Source: Nonomuraea fuscirosea | Lineage (GTDB): Bacteria > Actinomycetota > Actinomycetes > Streptosporangiales > Streptosporangiaceae | NCBI RefSeq assembly: GCF_003001935.1 | Contig: NZ_PVNG01000021.1 | Location: 1 to 64,000 of the forward strand | Reading direction: 5' to 3' | Length of the DNA: 64,000 nt | Shown: piece by piece, positions 50,299 through 58,157 of the stretch | Layout of the letters: each line of letters starts with the position of its first letter | Position numbering within the stretch: position 1 is the stretch's first letter | Position numbers and translations under genes: made by a program | The notes under the pieces: generated by a model | What the model was told of the DNA's origin: nothing | Database searches by the model: none | Seen by the model: only the letters and a program-made list of their open reading frames with translations

Positions 50299-51225
50299 TC
50301 AGCGGCGGGCTGCCGCGAGGACGCGCCGCAGTGCCGCCCGGCCGGCCGGTCCCCACGTGGCCTTTCCACCCGGCCGGCCGTGCACGCCGGCGTCGCCGAT
50401 GTGCAGCCCGGCCAGGCCGCGGATCACCACCCAGCCACGGGCCCGGCGCAGGGTCGCGGCGTCCAGGGCATGCCCGTAGGCCGCGAAGCAGCGTTCGGCG
50501 GCGCCATCGGGCAGGAGGGTCCAGGCGGCGGACAGGTCGCAGGCCGGATCGCCGGCGAACAGGTCACCGAAGTCGATCACGCCGCACAGGGCGCCGTCCG
50601 CGGTGACGACGTTGGCCGCGTGCAGGTCGCCGTGCAGCCAGAGCGGCGGGCCGGCCCAGTCCGGCGCGGTGGCGGCGTCGTCCCAGACCGCGCGTACGTC
50701 CTCCGCGTCCCCCTCGGAGATCAGCTCCCGCTCGACGGCGTCGGCGATCTGCTTTTCCACCCACTCGGAAGATCCGGACAGAGGCCCGCCGCGCCCCCGG
50801 CCGCCGGTGTCCACCTCTTCGGGAGCGGGCTGGTGCAACGCGGTCAGAAAGGCGGCCAGGGCATCGGCCGACACGGCGCCGCGCGTGACGGGGGCACGGT
50901 CGGCGGGCTCCCCCGGCACCCAGGTGGTGACGATCCACCGCCGGGGAAACCGCGCGGACGGCTCACCGAGCCGCTGCGGAACGGGCACCGGCAGCGGCAG
51001 CCGCGGCGCGAGAGCCGGCACCCAGGTGTGCTCCTTGAGCAGCAACTCATCCGCCCCTTCCGTCGCCCAGGGCAACCGCACGGCCAGATCGTCACCCAAC
51101 CGCCACAACTGGTTGTCCCACCCCCGCGCCCCCAGCCGCACGGGCCGATCGGCCAGGTCGGGATGCTGATCACGCAGCAGATCCCGGACGAACTCCGCGC
51201 TGATGTCGATCTCGGTGTGCGTCAT
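50299..51225 (-). CDS. Aminoglycoside phosphotransferase-family protein
   Basis: A 308-residue APH-fold kinase: VRLGARGWDNQLWRLGDDLA (ATP loop), LLLKEHTWVPALAPRLPLPV, the catalytic loop WLHGDLHAANVVTADGALCG and the metal motif VIDFGDLFAGDPACDLSAAW. All catalytic residues are present. The family phosphorylates aminoglycosides and also macrolides, sugars or other metabolites, so antibiotic resistance is possible but not shown. ATG 51225 (MTHTEIDISAEFV) is the family-like start. Convergent with the kinase-like gene. Confidence 0.9.
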   Translation of the reverse strand: MTHTEIDISAEFVRDLLRDQHPDLADRPVRLGARGWDNQLWRLGDDLAVRLPWATEGADELLLKEHTWVPALAPRLPLPVPVPQRLGEPSARFPRRWIVTTWVPGEPADRAPVTRGAVSADALAAFLTALHQPAPEEVDTGGRGRGGPLSGSSEWVEKQIADAVERELISEGDAEDVRAVWDDAATAPDWAGPPLWLHGDLHAANVVTADGALCGVIDFGDLFAGDPACDLSAAWTLLPDGAAERCFAAYGHALDAATLRRARGWVVIRGLAGLHIGDAGVHGRPGGKATWGPAGRAALRRVLAAARR

Positions 51226-51332
51226 GCGCAGCCACAGTAGCCCCTCACCACCTCGCCCCGATCCGGCGCGGACCCGCCATGAGGACATGCGGCATGATCG
51301 CTCGCAGGGTCTATGACGAGCACGGAGCAGCC

Positions 51333-52118
51333 ATGACAAGCGTCTATGACAACGAACGGCTGGCGGCGAGTTACGCCTTCGACCGTCCTCCGGTGCATCA
51401 GCAGATCCTCAAGTCGGCTCGCCTCAGGGGTCCTGTCGGGCGGGCGCTGGACATCGGATGCGGCGCCGGCGTCTCCACCGCCGCGCTCGTACCGTCGGCC
51501 GGGCAGGTCATCGGCCTGGAGCCGGTCCCGGCGATGCTCGCGCACCGGCGATCCGTCGCGCCGTCCGCTCGTTTCGCCGTCGGCACCGCGGAGGCGCTGC
51601 CGTTCGCCTCGGGGTCGTTCGACCTGGTCGCCGCCGCCGGCTCGCTCGACTACGCCGATCTGCCGTCGGCCCTCGCCGAGGTGGCCCGCGTCCTGACACC
51701 GGACGGGACGTTTCTCCTGTACGACTACTCGAAAGGCCGGTGCTCCCCGACAGCGGACGCGCTGGCTACGTGGTTCACCTCTTTCGAGCAGCGGTTTCCA
51801 TCGCCGGCCGGCCGGCGGCCGCCGGCCGTGCCGGGGTTGCCGCTCGCCGGGGCGGGGTTGCGCCTGCTCGACCGCGTCGACGTCGAGGTTTCGGTGCCGA
51901 TGACGTTCGACGGCTATCTCCGCTATGTGCTGGGCGAGGTCAACGTGGCCAGTGCCATCGCACGTGGGGCGGACAGCGCCGAAGAGGCCGGCGACTGGTG
52001 TCGGCGCACGCTCGCGGAGGTGTTCGCGCCCGGGGAGCTGACCGTGGTCTTCCGGGGGTACCTCGCCACGCTGGCCCGGGCTGATCCTTGCGACGTGTCG
52101 GAGGGCGTATGGGGCTAA
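51333..52118 (+). CDS. Class I SAM-dependent methyltransferase
   Basis: A 261-residue methyltransferase: motif I ALDIGCGAGVSTAALVPSAG, motif II VIGLEPVPAMLA, then TAEALPFASGSFDLVAAAGS and ARVLTPDGTFLLYDYSKG. It belongs to the UbiE/COQ5-like small-molecule group. ATG 51333 (MTSVYDNERLAASY) is chosen because the family begins with such a YD...A..Y segment. It diverges from the APH gene and is followed 62 bases on by a secreted-protein gene. Substrate unknown. Confidence 0.9.
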   Translation: MTSVYDNERLAASYAFDRPPVHQQILKSARLRGPVGRALDIGCGAGVSTAALVPSAGQVIGLEPVPAMLAHRRSVAPSARFAVGTAEALPFASGSFDLVAAAGSLDYADLPSALAEVARVLTPDGTFLLYDYSKGRCSPTADALATWFTSFEQRFPSPAGRRPPAVPGLPLAGAGLRLLDRVDVEVSVPMTFDGYLRYVLGEVNVASAIARGADSAEEAGDWCRRTLAEVFAPGELTVVFRGYLATLARADPCDVSEGVWG

Positions 52119-52180
52119 TGGCGATCAAATGGATGATCGTGACTCAGAACCTTTACCGGCGCCTTGGCGTCAAAGCAGGC

Positions 52181-52672
52181 ATGATGAAGACGATGATCGG
52201 GGCCTCGCTCCTCGCGGGCTCGCTGCTGGTCTCCGGGGCCGGTGCGGCGGTCGCCCAGGCGCAGCCGACGCTGGGGCCGTACGGTTACGGGGGCGTCAAG
52301 CTCGGGATGACCGCCAAGCAGGCCAGGGCAACCGGGGGCGTGGTCCAGAAGATGCCGGGCGGCGGGGGCTGCTCCGGCTGGGACCTGAAGAAGTTCAGGA
52401 CGCCGAAGGACTCGGTGGGCGTCTACATCTCGCCCCGCGTGGGGCTGGCCGCCATCTTCGCCGCGAAGGGCATGAAGACCCCGCAGGGCATCAAGATCGG
52501 GTCCACGCTCAAGCAGGTGAAGGCGGCGTACCCGCGCATCAAGAAGGACTTCGACGGCTTCTACGTGATCACGGTCCCCGGCAACAAGAAGGCGTACTAC
52601 AACTTCAGCGTCGAGCGCGGCAAGGTCACCGAGTACGGCATCGCGCTGCACAAGCAGGACTGCTTCAACTAG
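52181..52672 (+). CDS. Secreted protein, unknown function
   Basis: A 163-residue exported protein. Residues 1-28 form a signal peptide (MMKTMIGASLLAGSLLVSGA then AVAQAQ). The mature part begins PTLGPYGYGGVKLGMTAKQA, containing the KLGM motif and a repeat-like element (IKIGSTLKQVKAAYPRIKKD) seen in small actinobacterial secreted proteins; two Cys (GGCSGW and KQDCFN at the end) may form a disulfide. ATG 52181 is taken for the signal peptide; the ribosome-binding site is weak. Function unknown. Confidence 0.8.
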   Translation: MMKTMIGASLLAGSLLVSGAGAAVAQAQPTLGPYGYGGVKLGMTAKQARATGGVVQKMPGGGGCSGWDLKKFRTPKDSVGVYISPRVGLAAIFAAKGMKTPQGIKIGSTLKQVKAAYPRIKKDFDGFYVITVPGNKKAYYNFSVERGKVTEYGIALHKQDCFN

Positions 52673-52835
52673 ACCGGGCCTGACGGCGGGGGCGGATGAG
52701 GAAGCAGGCGGTTGGGACGGCGGGGGCCGGCTCACCCGCCGGCTCACCCGCCGGCCCGGCGGCGATCGGTGCGGGGGCGCGGGTGCCGCTGGTGCGGGTG
52801 AGTCCGGTAGGCGCGTCCAGGCGGCCTGCGCCGGC

Positions 52836-52945
52836 GATCGGATGGCGCTGGCATGTGCGTCCAGGCGGCTTACGCCGAGCGATCAGGTGGCGCTGGCATG
52901 TGCGTCCGGGCGGCTTACGCCGAGCGATCAGGCGGTGCCGGCGAG
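52836..52945. repeat. 45-bp tandem repeat at the SDR 3' end
   Basis: Two full 45-bp units (52836-52880 and 52881-52925, differing at three positions), starting GATCGGATGGCGCTGGCATG and GATCAGGTGGCGCTGGCATG, plus a partial third from 52926. A degenerate half-unit lies before 52836. The third unit contains the stop codon of the SDR gene (52928-52930, minus strand). Confidence 0.85.
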
Positions 52946-53641
52946 GGCGGCCGCGGCCTTGCGGTACATGACGTCGGAGTCCTCCGCGAGCCAGAGCTTC
53001 ACCTGACGGCTCCACTCGTCGGCCAGGATCTCGGTCCGGTCCTCCTCGATGCCGTCGAGGGCGGTCTTGACGATCACTTCAGGGGCGGTCTTGTCGCCGG
53101 TGTACCAGGCCATCATGTCGGTGTCGGCGGCGCCCAGGTGCAGGCCGGACACCAGGGTGCGCTGGCCGGCCAGTTCCAGGCGGGCGTTGTTGGTGAGCGC
53201 CCACTCGGCGGCCTTGCCGGCGTGGTAGGCGCCCGCGCCGTCGACGGCGAGCCACGAGACCGCGGACAGCACGTTGAGGATCGCGCCGTCGGCCAGCTGG
53301 GGCGCGAAGGCGCGGATCACGTTGAGAGTGCCGAAGAAGTGGGTGTCCATCTCGCGGTGGATCACGTCCAGATCGCCGGTGATCAGGTTCGCGCCGGTGG
53401 AGATGCCGGCGTTGTTGATGACGATCTTGACGTCCGGCGCCGCTGCCGCCGCCTCGGCGATGGACGCCGGGTCGGTGATGTCGAGTCGCAGCGGGACGGC
53501 CCCCGGTACGTCGATCTGCTCCGGACGGCGGGCGGTCGCGTACACCTTGCCCGCTCCGCGCTCAAGAAGGGAAAGGGCGAACTGCCAGCCCAGGCCGCGA
53601 TTGGCTCCGGTGACCAGCACATGTGCTCCGTTGATCTGCAT
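52928..53641 (-). CDS. SDR-family oxidoreductase
   Basis: A 237-residue short-chain dehydrogenase: VLVTGANRGLGWQFALSLLE, IVINNAGISTGANLITGDLD, VLSAVSWLAVDGAGAYHAGK (Ser and Tyr-x3-Lys active site). The family start is ATG 53641 (MQINGAHVLVTG); upstream in-frame ATGs add non-conserved residues. Its stop lies in a 45-bp tandem repeat. A MerR-like dyad CTGAC-N6-GTCAG at 53659-53674 is directly upstream. Substrate unknown; the nearest relatives are generic carbonyl reductases. Confidence 0.9.
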   Translation of the reverse strand: MQINGAHVLVTGANRGLGWQFALSLLERGAGKVYATARRPEQIDVPGAVPLRLDITDPASIAEAAAAAPDVKIVINNAGISTGANLITGDLDVIHREMDTHFFGTLNVIRAFAPQLADGAILNVLSAVSWLAVDGAGAYHAGKAAEWALTNNARLELAGQRTLVSGLHLGAADTDMMAWYTGDKTAPEVIVKTALDGIEEDRTEILADEWSRQVKLWLAEDSDVMYRKAAAALAGTA

Positions 53642-53767
53642 GCTCGCCACGGTAGAACCTGACATTGACGTCAGAGGCAAGCGATGTGACGCAAGTCATG
53701 GCCCTGGGACGGTCACCGCCGTTGTGCCCGTCCAGGGCGATCGGCGGGTCATCGGAGTGTTCGACCG

Positions 53768-54325
53768 GTGAGAAGATCGAGGGTGCTCCGAATCGCGAAG
53801 GCCCTGCTCGCCAGATCACCGGAACCGCTGCGCGCGTTCGCGCTGAAGCACCGCGAACTGCTCAAGTTCGCCGTGGTGGGCGGAACGACCTTCTTAGTGG
53901 ACAACGCGGTCTTCTACGGGCTGAAGCTGACCTTCCTGGAGCCGAAGCCGGTGACCGCGAAGATCATCGCGGTGCTCGTGGCGACGATCGTGTCCTACGT
54001 GCTCAACCGCGAATGGTCGTTCCGCACCAGGGGCGGCCGCGAGCGCCGCCACGAGGCGGCGCTGTTCTTCCTGGTCAGCGCCATCGGCCTGGTGCTCAGT
54101 TCCGCACCACTCTGGATCTCCCGGTACGTCTTCGGCCTGGACACCCCGCAGGTGAGCCTGCTGACCCAGGAGATCGCCGACTTCATGAGCGCCCAGGTCA
54201 TCGGCACCCTGATCGCCATGGTCTTCCGCTTCTGGGCGCTGCGCCGGTGGGTCTTCCCCGACGAGCAGGCCCGGCCCGACCTGCGCCTGGCCCCCGTTCG
54301 CGACGCCACGCACGAGGCCGCCTGA
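53768..54325 (+). CDS. GtrA-family membrane protein
   Basis: A 185-residue membrane protein with four helices of the GtrA type: LLKFAVVGGTTFLVDNAVFY, KIIAVLVATIVSYVLNREWS (the conserved NRxWSF turn), then two more helices and FRFWALRRWVFPDE. GtrA proteins help move polyprenyl-linked sugars across the membrane for cell-wall or surface glycan modification. GTG 53768 is the start. No glycosyltransferase gene is adjacent, so the partner is elsewhere. Confidence 0.9.
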   Translation: MRRSRVLRIAKALLARSPEPLRAFALKHRELLKFAVVGGTTFLVDNAVFYGLKLTFLEPKPVTAKIIAVLVATIVSYVLNREWSFRTRGGRERRHEAALFFLVSAIGLVLSSAPLWISRYVFGLDTPQVSLLTQEIADFMSAQVIGTLIAMVFRFWALRRWVFPDEQARPDLRLAPVRDATHEAA

Positions 54326-54421
54326 CGAGAGCGGAACCGCGCGAGCCGCCCCGCGCGTGGCGGCCGATCCACCCGTCCAGCCGCTTCCCTCTGGCGCCGA
54401 CCGCCCAGCCGTCGAGCCTTG

Positions 54422-54991
54422 TCACCGCGGGCGGCGTAGCCCGTCCAGGACGAGGGTGATGAGGTCGTCGGCCTCGGCTCGCCAATTCGGGCGATCGTGG
54501 GCCGCGCCGATGCCGTGCAGGGCCATCATCACGGCGCCGGCGTCCACGTCGTCACGAACGGCGCCGTCCCGCGCGGCGGCGGCCACCAGGTCGGCGACGG
54601 CCTGCTCCAGCTCCCGGCTGCCCTCGGCGAGGACGCCCATGTGATCGGCCATGAGTGTGGCCAGCGTCCTGGCCAGGCCCTCGTGAGCATGAATGTGGTC
54701 GACCATCACTCGCAGAAAGGTCGCCAGAGCCTCCGCCGCGGGCAGTGTGGCCTCAAGCCGGCGGGCACGGTCGCACATCGCGGCGACCTCTCCGTGGTAG
54801 ACCGCCTCGGCCAGGGCCTCGCGGGTGGGGAAATGGCGGTACAGCGTGCCGGTGCCCACCCCGGCCAGGCGGGCGAAGTCGTCGAAGCGCAGGTCGAAGA
54901 AGTCGCCGGCGTCGAAGATCTCTCGCGCCTTGGCGATCAGGACATCGCGGTTGCGCCGGGCGTCGGCCCGCAGCGGCTTGTCGGCGGTCAT
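54422..54991 (-). CDS. TetR-family transcriptional regulator
   Basis: A 189-residue TetR regulator: RDVLIAKAREIFDAGDFFDL then FDDFARLAGVGTGTLYRHFP and TREALAEAVYHGEV. It diverges from the cytochrome P450-ferredoxin operon. Two copies of the TGGAGA-N3-TCTCCA dyad sit in the gap, one exactly inside the promoter spacer, so it should act as a tight repressor of P450 expression and probably of itself. Confidence 0.93.
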   Translation of the reverse strand: MTADKPLRADARRNRDVLIAKAREIFDAGDFFDLRFDDFARLAGVGTGTLYRHFPTREALAEAVYHGEVAAMCDRARRLEATLPAAEALATFLRVMVDHIHAHEGLARTLATLMADHMGVLAEGSRELEQAVADLVAAAARDGAVRDDVDAGAVMMALHGIGAAHDRPNWRAEADDLITLVLDGLRRPR

Positions 54992-55004
54992 GCGCTCCCT
55001 CGCG

Positions 55005-55053
55005 TTGACAAATGGAGATGGTCTCCATATTTTGAAAGTGGAGATGATCTCCA
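55005..55053 (+). promoter_or_regulatory. P450 operon promoter with twin TetR operators
   Basis: TTGACA (55005-55010) and TATTTT (55028-55033), 17 bases apart, form a near-consensus promoter. ATGGAGA-TGG-TCTCCAT (55012-55028) fills the spacer and TGGAGA-TGA-TCTCCA (55039-55053) covers the start site; centres are 26 bp apart. Textbook repressor layout for the divergent TetR protein. Confidence 0.75.
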
Positions 55054-55122
55054 GTTCGATCGTACCTCATGAGGTGCGGCGTGAGGATCCTCGCCTGTCC
55101 GTGACGTCGTGGAAGGAAAATC

Positions 55123-56328
55123 ATGACCACCGCCGAGAAGTACGCGTTCCCCATGGCCCGCACGTGCCCGTTCGCGCCGCCGCCGGCGTACGAACAGATC
55201 CGTGAGGAAGAGCCGGTCACGCGGGTCAGCCTGCCCGACGGCGGCCGGGCCTGGGTGGTCAGCCGGCACGAAGACGTGCGAACCGTGCTGAACGACCGGC
55301 GGTTCAGCGCCGACCGGCAGCATCCGGACTTCCCGCAGCTGACCAAGGGCGAGGCCGCGACCCGGCGGCCGGACGAGGAGCGGGTCCTGATCGCGATGGA
55401 CGCGCCCGAGCACGGGCCGGCCCGCAAGGCCGTGCTCGGCGAGTTCACGGTGCGCCGGCTGGAGGCGCTGCGGCCGCGGATCCAGGAGATCGTGGACGAA
55501 CGGATCGACGCGCTGCTGACCGGGCCGCGCCCCGGTGACCTGGTGCGGTCGCTGTCACTGCCGGTCCCGTCACTGGTGATCTGCGAGATGCTGGGCGTGC
55601 CGTACGCCGACCATGAGTTCTTCCAGGACCACACGGTGAAGATGGTCAATCAGTCGACGCCGCCCGAGGAGCGGCTGGCGGCCATGGGGGCCATGTGGGG
55701 CTACATGGACGGCCTCATCGCGGAGAAGGAGGACAACCCGCCGGACGACCTGCTCGGGCGGCAGATCGTCAAGCTGCGCGCGAACGGCACATACCGGCGG
55801 ACGGCACTGGCCGGCATGGGCTTCCTGCTGCTGGTGGCGGGCCACGAGACCACGGCGAACATGATCTCGCTGTCGACCGCGGCGTTCCTGCGCAACCCGG
55901 AGCAGCTCGCGATGATCAAGGCCGACCCGGGCAAGACGCTCAACGCGGTCGAGGAGATGCTGCGGTACTTCACGATCATCGACGTGGCGACCGCCCGGCT
56001 GTGCGTCGAGGACGTCGAGGTCGGCGGGCAGCTCATCAAGGCCGGCGAAGGAGTGCTGGCGCTCGGCCATGCGGCCAACCGGGACCCGCGGGCGTTCGCG
56101 AACCCGGACGAGCTCGACATCGAGCGCGGCGCGCGCCACCACGTGGCGTTCGGGTTCGGGCCGCACCAGTGCCTGGGCCAGAACCTGGCCCGGATGGAGC
56201 TGCAGATCGTGTTCGACACGCTGTTCCGCCGCGTCCCCACGCTGGAGCCGGCAATGGATCTCGACGAGCTGCCGTTCAAGGACGACGCGAACATCTACGG
56301 CCTCTACGAGCTCCCGGTGACCTGGTGA
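55123..56328 (+). CDS. Cytochrome P450 (CYP105-like)
   Basis: A 401-residue bacterial class I P450, a haem monooxygenase that hydroxylates or otherwise oxidises a small substrate. Seen: I-helix AGHETTANMIS (residues 239-249), the ExxR pair E278/R281 (EEMLR), and the haem loop FGFGPHQCLGQNLAR with Cys350. The N terminus YAFPMARTCPFAPPPAYEQI is typical of the CYP105 family. A [3Fe-4S] ferredoxin gene follows by 38 bases, supplying electrons. Regulation is by the divergent TetR protein. The TetR ligand and the P450 substrate may be related. Substrate unknown. Confidence 0.95.
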   Translation: MTTAEKYAFPMARTCPFAPPPAYEQIREEEPVTRVSLPDGGRAWVVSRHEDVRTVLNDRRFSADRQHPDFPQLTKGEAATRRPDEERVLIAMDAPEHGPARKAVLGEFTVRRLEALRPRIQEIVDERIDALLTGPRPGDLVRSLSLPVPSLVICEMLGVPYADHEFFQDHTVKMVNQSTPPEERLAAMGAMWGYMDGLIAEKEDNPPDDLLGRQIVKLRANGTYRRTALAGMGFLLLVAGHETTANMISLSTAAFLRNPEQLAMIKADPGKTLNAVEEMLRYFTIIDVATARLCVEDVEVGGQLIKAGEGVLALGHAANRDPRAFANPDELDIERGARHHVAFGFGPHQCLGQNLARMELQIVFDTLFRRVPTLEPAMDLDELPFKDDANIYGLYELPVTW

Positions 56329-56366
56329 CGGACGAGCTGTCATCCCCGCCTCAGGAGGAGAGGACC

Positions 56367-56570
56367 ATGAGGATCGTCGCGGACACCGGCAGGTGCGTCG
56401 GCGCCGGACAGTGCGTGCTCACCGAGCCGGCGCTGTTCGACCAGAGCGAGGACGACGGCACGATCGTCGTGCTGAACGAGACACCGCACGGCGAGCTGGT
56501 CGAGAAGGCCCGCGAGGCGGTGCACGTGTGCCCTGCCCAGGCCCTCGCCCTGGAGGCCCTGGAGGAGTGA
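56367..56570 (+). CDS. [3Fe-4S]-type ferredoxin
   Basis: A 67-residue ferredoxin with Cys10, Cys16 and Cys55 (CVGAGQC and VHVCPAQAL), the three-Cys pattern of P450-coupled actinobacterial ferredoxins. A strong AGGAGGAGAGG ribosome-binding site precedes ATG 56367. It is cotranscribed with the P450 and should transfer electrons to it; no ferredoxin reductase gene is in the window. Confidence 0.95.
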   Translation: MRIVADTGRCVGAGQCVLTEPALFDQSEDDGTIVVLNETPHGELVEKAREAVHVCPAQALALEALEE

Positions 56571-56571
56571 G

Positions 56572-57429
56572 TCAGCCCGTTCGCGGATGACGGGAGGCGC
56601 GGGCCGCGGCCCAGGGCATCAGCTCGGCTGCCAGCTGCATGCTCCAGGGGCGTACCAGGCTGCACAGTTCCTGGCAGCGATCGTCGCCGAGCGCGGCGTA
56701 GGGGGCCGTGGCCATCCGGTCGGTCGCCTCCTCGATCGCCTCACGTTCGCTGCGGCCCTGGTCGGTCAGGGAGCCGTCGCGGAGCCGGCCGCGATCCTCC
56801 AGCCGGCTCTCGGCGGCCGCCCAGTCGGCCTCGGTCCAGCCGCGGGTGACCCGGAGCGTCTCGGCCGGGACGGCACCGGTGGCGGCGTGGGTGACGAGGG
56901 CTTCGATCCCGGTGAGCCCGGCGGCCAGCAGGGCGGCCAGGTGGCCGTCACCGCGAAACTCGCGCAGCAGGGTCGCGGCGTGCCAGAGAACCAGATGCGG
57001 AGCGTCAGGCCAGGGCAGTGCGGTGTGCGCGGCATACAGAGGCCGCCCGCTGAGCTCGCCCGAGACCGCTTCGGCCGCCTCCCGGGCCAGCGCGGCGGCC
57101 TGCGACATCTCCGGCGAATCAATCGCGTCGCCGAGCACGCGGCGCAACGTCGTGTCGACCGCGTTCAGCCGGGCGTCCAGGATGTCGGCGGGGGAAGCCA
57201 GGCTCCATGCGGCCGGGATCGCCTTGCGTACCACCTGCGGATTGAAGTTGTAGAAGGTGGCGACCACCACCTCCGCGCGAACCGCGCCGAGCGCGGCAGC
57301 CCGGGACGCGAAATATCCCATCCGTCCGGTCAGTCCGAGCTGCCGGTAAGCGGCGTCCGCCTCCGGGGCAAAGTAGATCATGCCGTGCAACGGCTCCAGC
57401 GTCCGCCATGTGCGGCGTACCCACGTCAT
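56572..57429 (-). CDS. SCO6745-family protein
   Basis: A 285-residue helical protein of the family annotated SCO6745/SalK-like: RRTWRTLEPLHGMIYFAPEA at the start, YFASRAAALGAVRAEVVVAT, FYNFNPQVVRKAIPAAW and YAALGDDRCQELCSLVRPWS. The family has a winged-helix-like C-terminal part but no proven biochemical role. A TetR-type dyad lies just upstream of its ATG. It is convergent with the P450-ferredoxin operon (1-base gap) and is the last gene on this strand after the catabolic operon. Confidence 0.85.
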   Translation of the reverse strand: MTWVRRTWRTLEPLHGMIYFAPEADAAYRQLGLTGRMGYFASRAAALGAVRAEVVVATFYNFNPQVVRKAIPAAWSLASPADILDARLNAVDTTLRRVLGDAIDSPEMSQAAALAREAAEAVSGELSGRPLYAAHTALPWPDAPHLVLWHAATLLREFRGDGHLAALLAAGLTGIEALVTHAATGAVPAETLRVTRGWTEADWAAAESRLEDRGRLRDGSLTDQGRSEREAIEEATDRMATAPYAALGDDRCQELCSLVRPWSMQLAAELMPWAAARASRHPRTG

Positions 57430-57439
57430 GCAGGCGAAG

Positions 57440-57457
57440 ATACCGACCGGTTGGTAT
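57440..57457. promoter_or_regulatory. TetR-type dyad upstream of the SCO6745-family gene
   Basis: ATACCGACCGGTTGGTAT (8 of 9 pairs) lies ten bases before the ATG at 57429. The ATACCGACCGGTCGGTAT pattern is a common actinobacterial TetR operator. The cognate regulator is not obvious; the nearest TetR (54422-54991) seems to use another motif. Confidence 0.55.
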
Positions 57458-57517
57458 ATCGTCCACTTTCCCGGCGCCCGACTTCACGCCATGGTGGCGG
57501 CCCAGGCTTTCGCGCGT

Positions 57518-58144
57518 TCATCCCGTGCCGGTGAGCCAGGCGGTCTCGCCCTTGTGGAACGCGTCGAGCTCGGCCGGCCGGTCGTCGCCGAGCAGGTCCT
57601 GGCTCACCGTCACGCCGCGGGTCGACTGGATCCAGGTGATGAAACGGTAGGACGGCCGCAGCTCAGCGAGCTGAGCCGCGTCCACCGGGAGCACCTCACC
57701 CGCGTGGACGGGGCGCAGCTCGTCGCGCTCCATCAGGACCTCGAAGCTCATCAGCTTCCACCGTCCTTCCTCCCGGACGGCACGGGAGAAGAACCGGCAG
57801 TAGGCGTGGAAGTCGACCTCCACCCCTTCCACCGTGGTCCGGTTGAAGATCTTCGCCGGGCTCTCGACGGTCGCCCGGTCGCCCTCGACCCGCGCGTAGG
57901 CGGGGAAGACCCAGTGCTTGCTGTTCCCGGTCCGCCCCATCCACGTCTTCGTCGCCTCGACGTAGGCCTCGCCGCCGTGTCCGTCGTACCAGGTGGTCCG
58001 GACGTAGGCGTCGTCGTGGAAGCAGTCACGCATCACGTCGAAGAGTCGCTGGTCGCGGGCGAAGCGTTCGCGCCGCGCCAGGTCGAAGAGCTCCTCGCGG
58101 TCCAGCAGGACCGCGAGCCGCTCGCTGTGGTCAGGGTTCACCAT
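57518..58144 (-). CDS. NTF2-like (SnoaL-type) protein
   Basis: A 208-residue protein of the nuclear-transport-factor-2-like fold: LLDREELFDLARRERFARDQ, YVRTTWYDGHGGEAYVEATK, then ESPAKIFNRTTVEGVEVDFH and YCRFFSRAVREEGRWKLMSF, as in aromatic-ring-hydroxylating-dioxygenase beta-like and SnoaL-like enzymes (isomerases, dehydratases, hydrolases of cyclic compounds). It is the last gene of the operon 57518-64000+, 13 bases after the aldehyde dehydrogenase. A role in converting a ring-derived intermediate is inferred from context. Confidence 0.85.
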   Translation of the reverse strand: MVNPDHSERLAVLLDREELFDLARRERFARDQRLFDVMRDCFHDDAYVRTTWYDGHGGEAYVEATKTWMGRTGNSKHWVFPAYARVEGDRATVESPAKIFNRTTVEGVEVDFHAYCRFFSRAVREEGRWKLMSFEVLMERDELRPVHAGEVLPVDAAQLAELRPSYRFITWIQSTRGVTVSQDLLGDDRPAELDAFHKGETAWLTGTG

Positions 58145-58157
58145 GTCGTCCTCTCGT

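Noticed and set aside
52836..52945. Possible CRISPR or att-site repeat
   Set aside because: Only two full units, contiguous, no spacers, no cas or integrase gene nearby.
54422..57429. Natural-product biosynthetic gene cluster
   Set aside because: A P450, a ferredoxin and regulators alone, without polyketide, peptide or terpene core genes, do not support a biosynthetic cluster.
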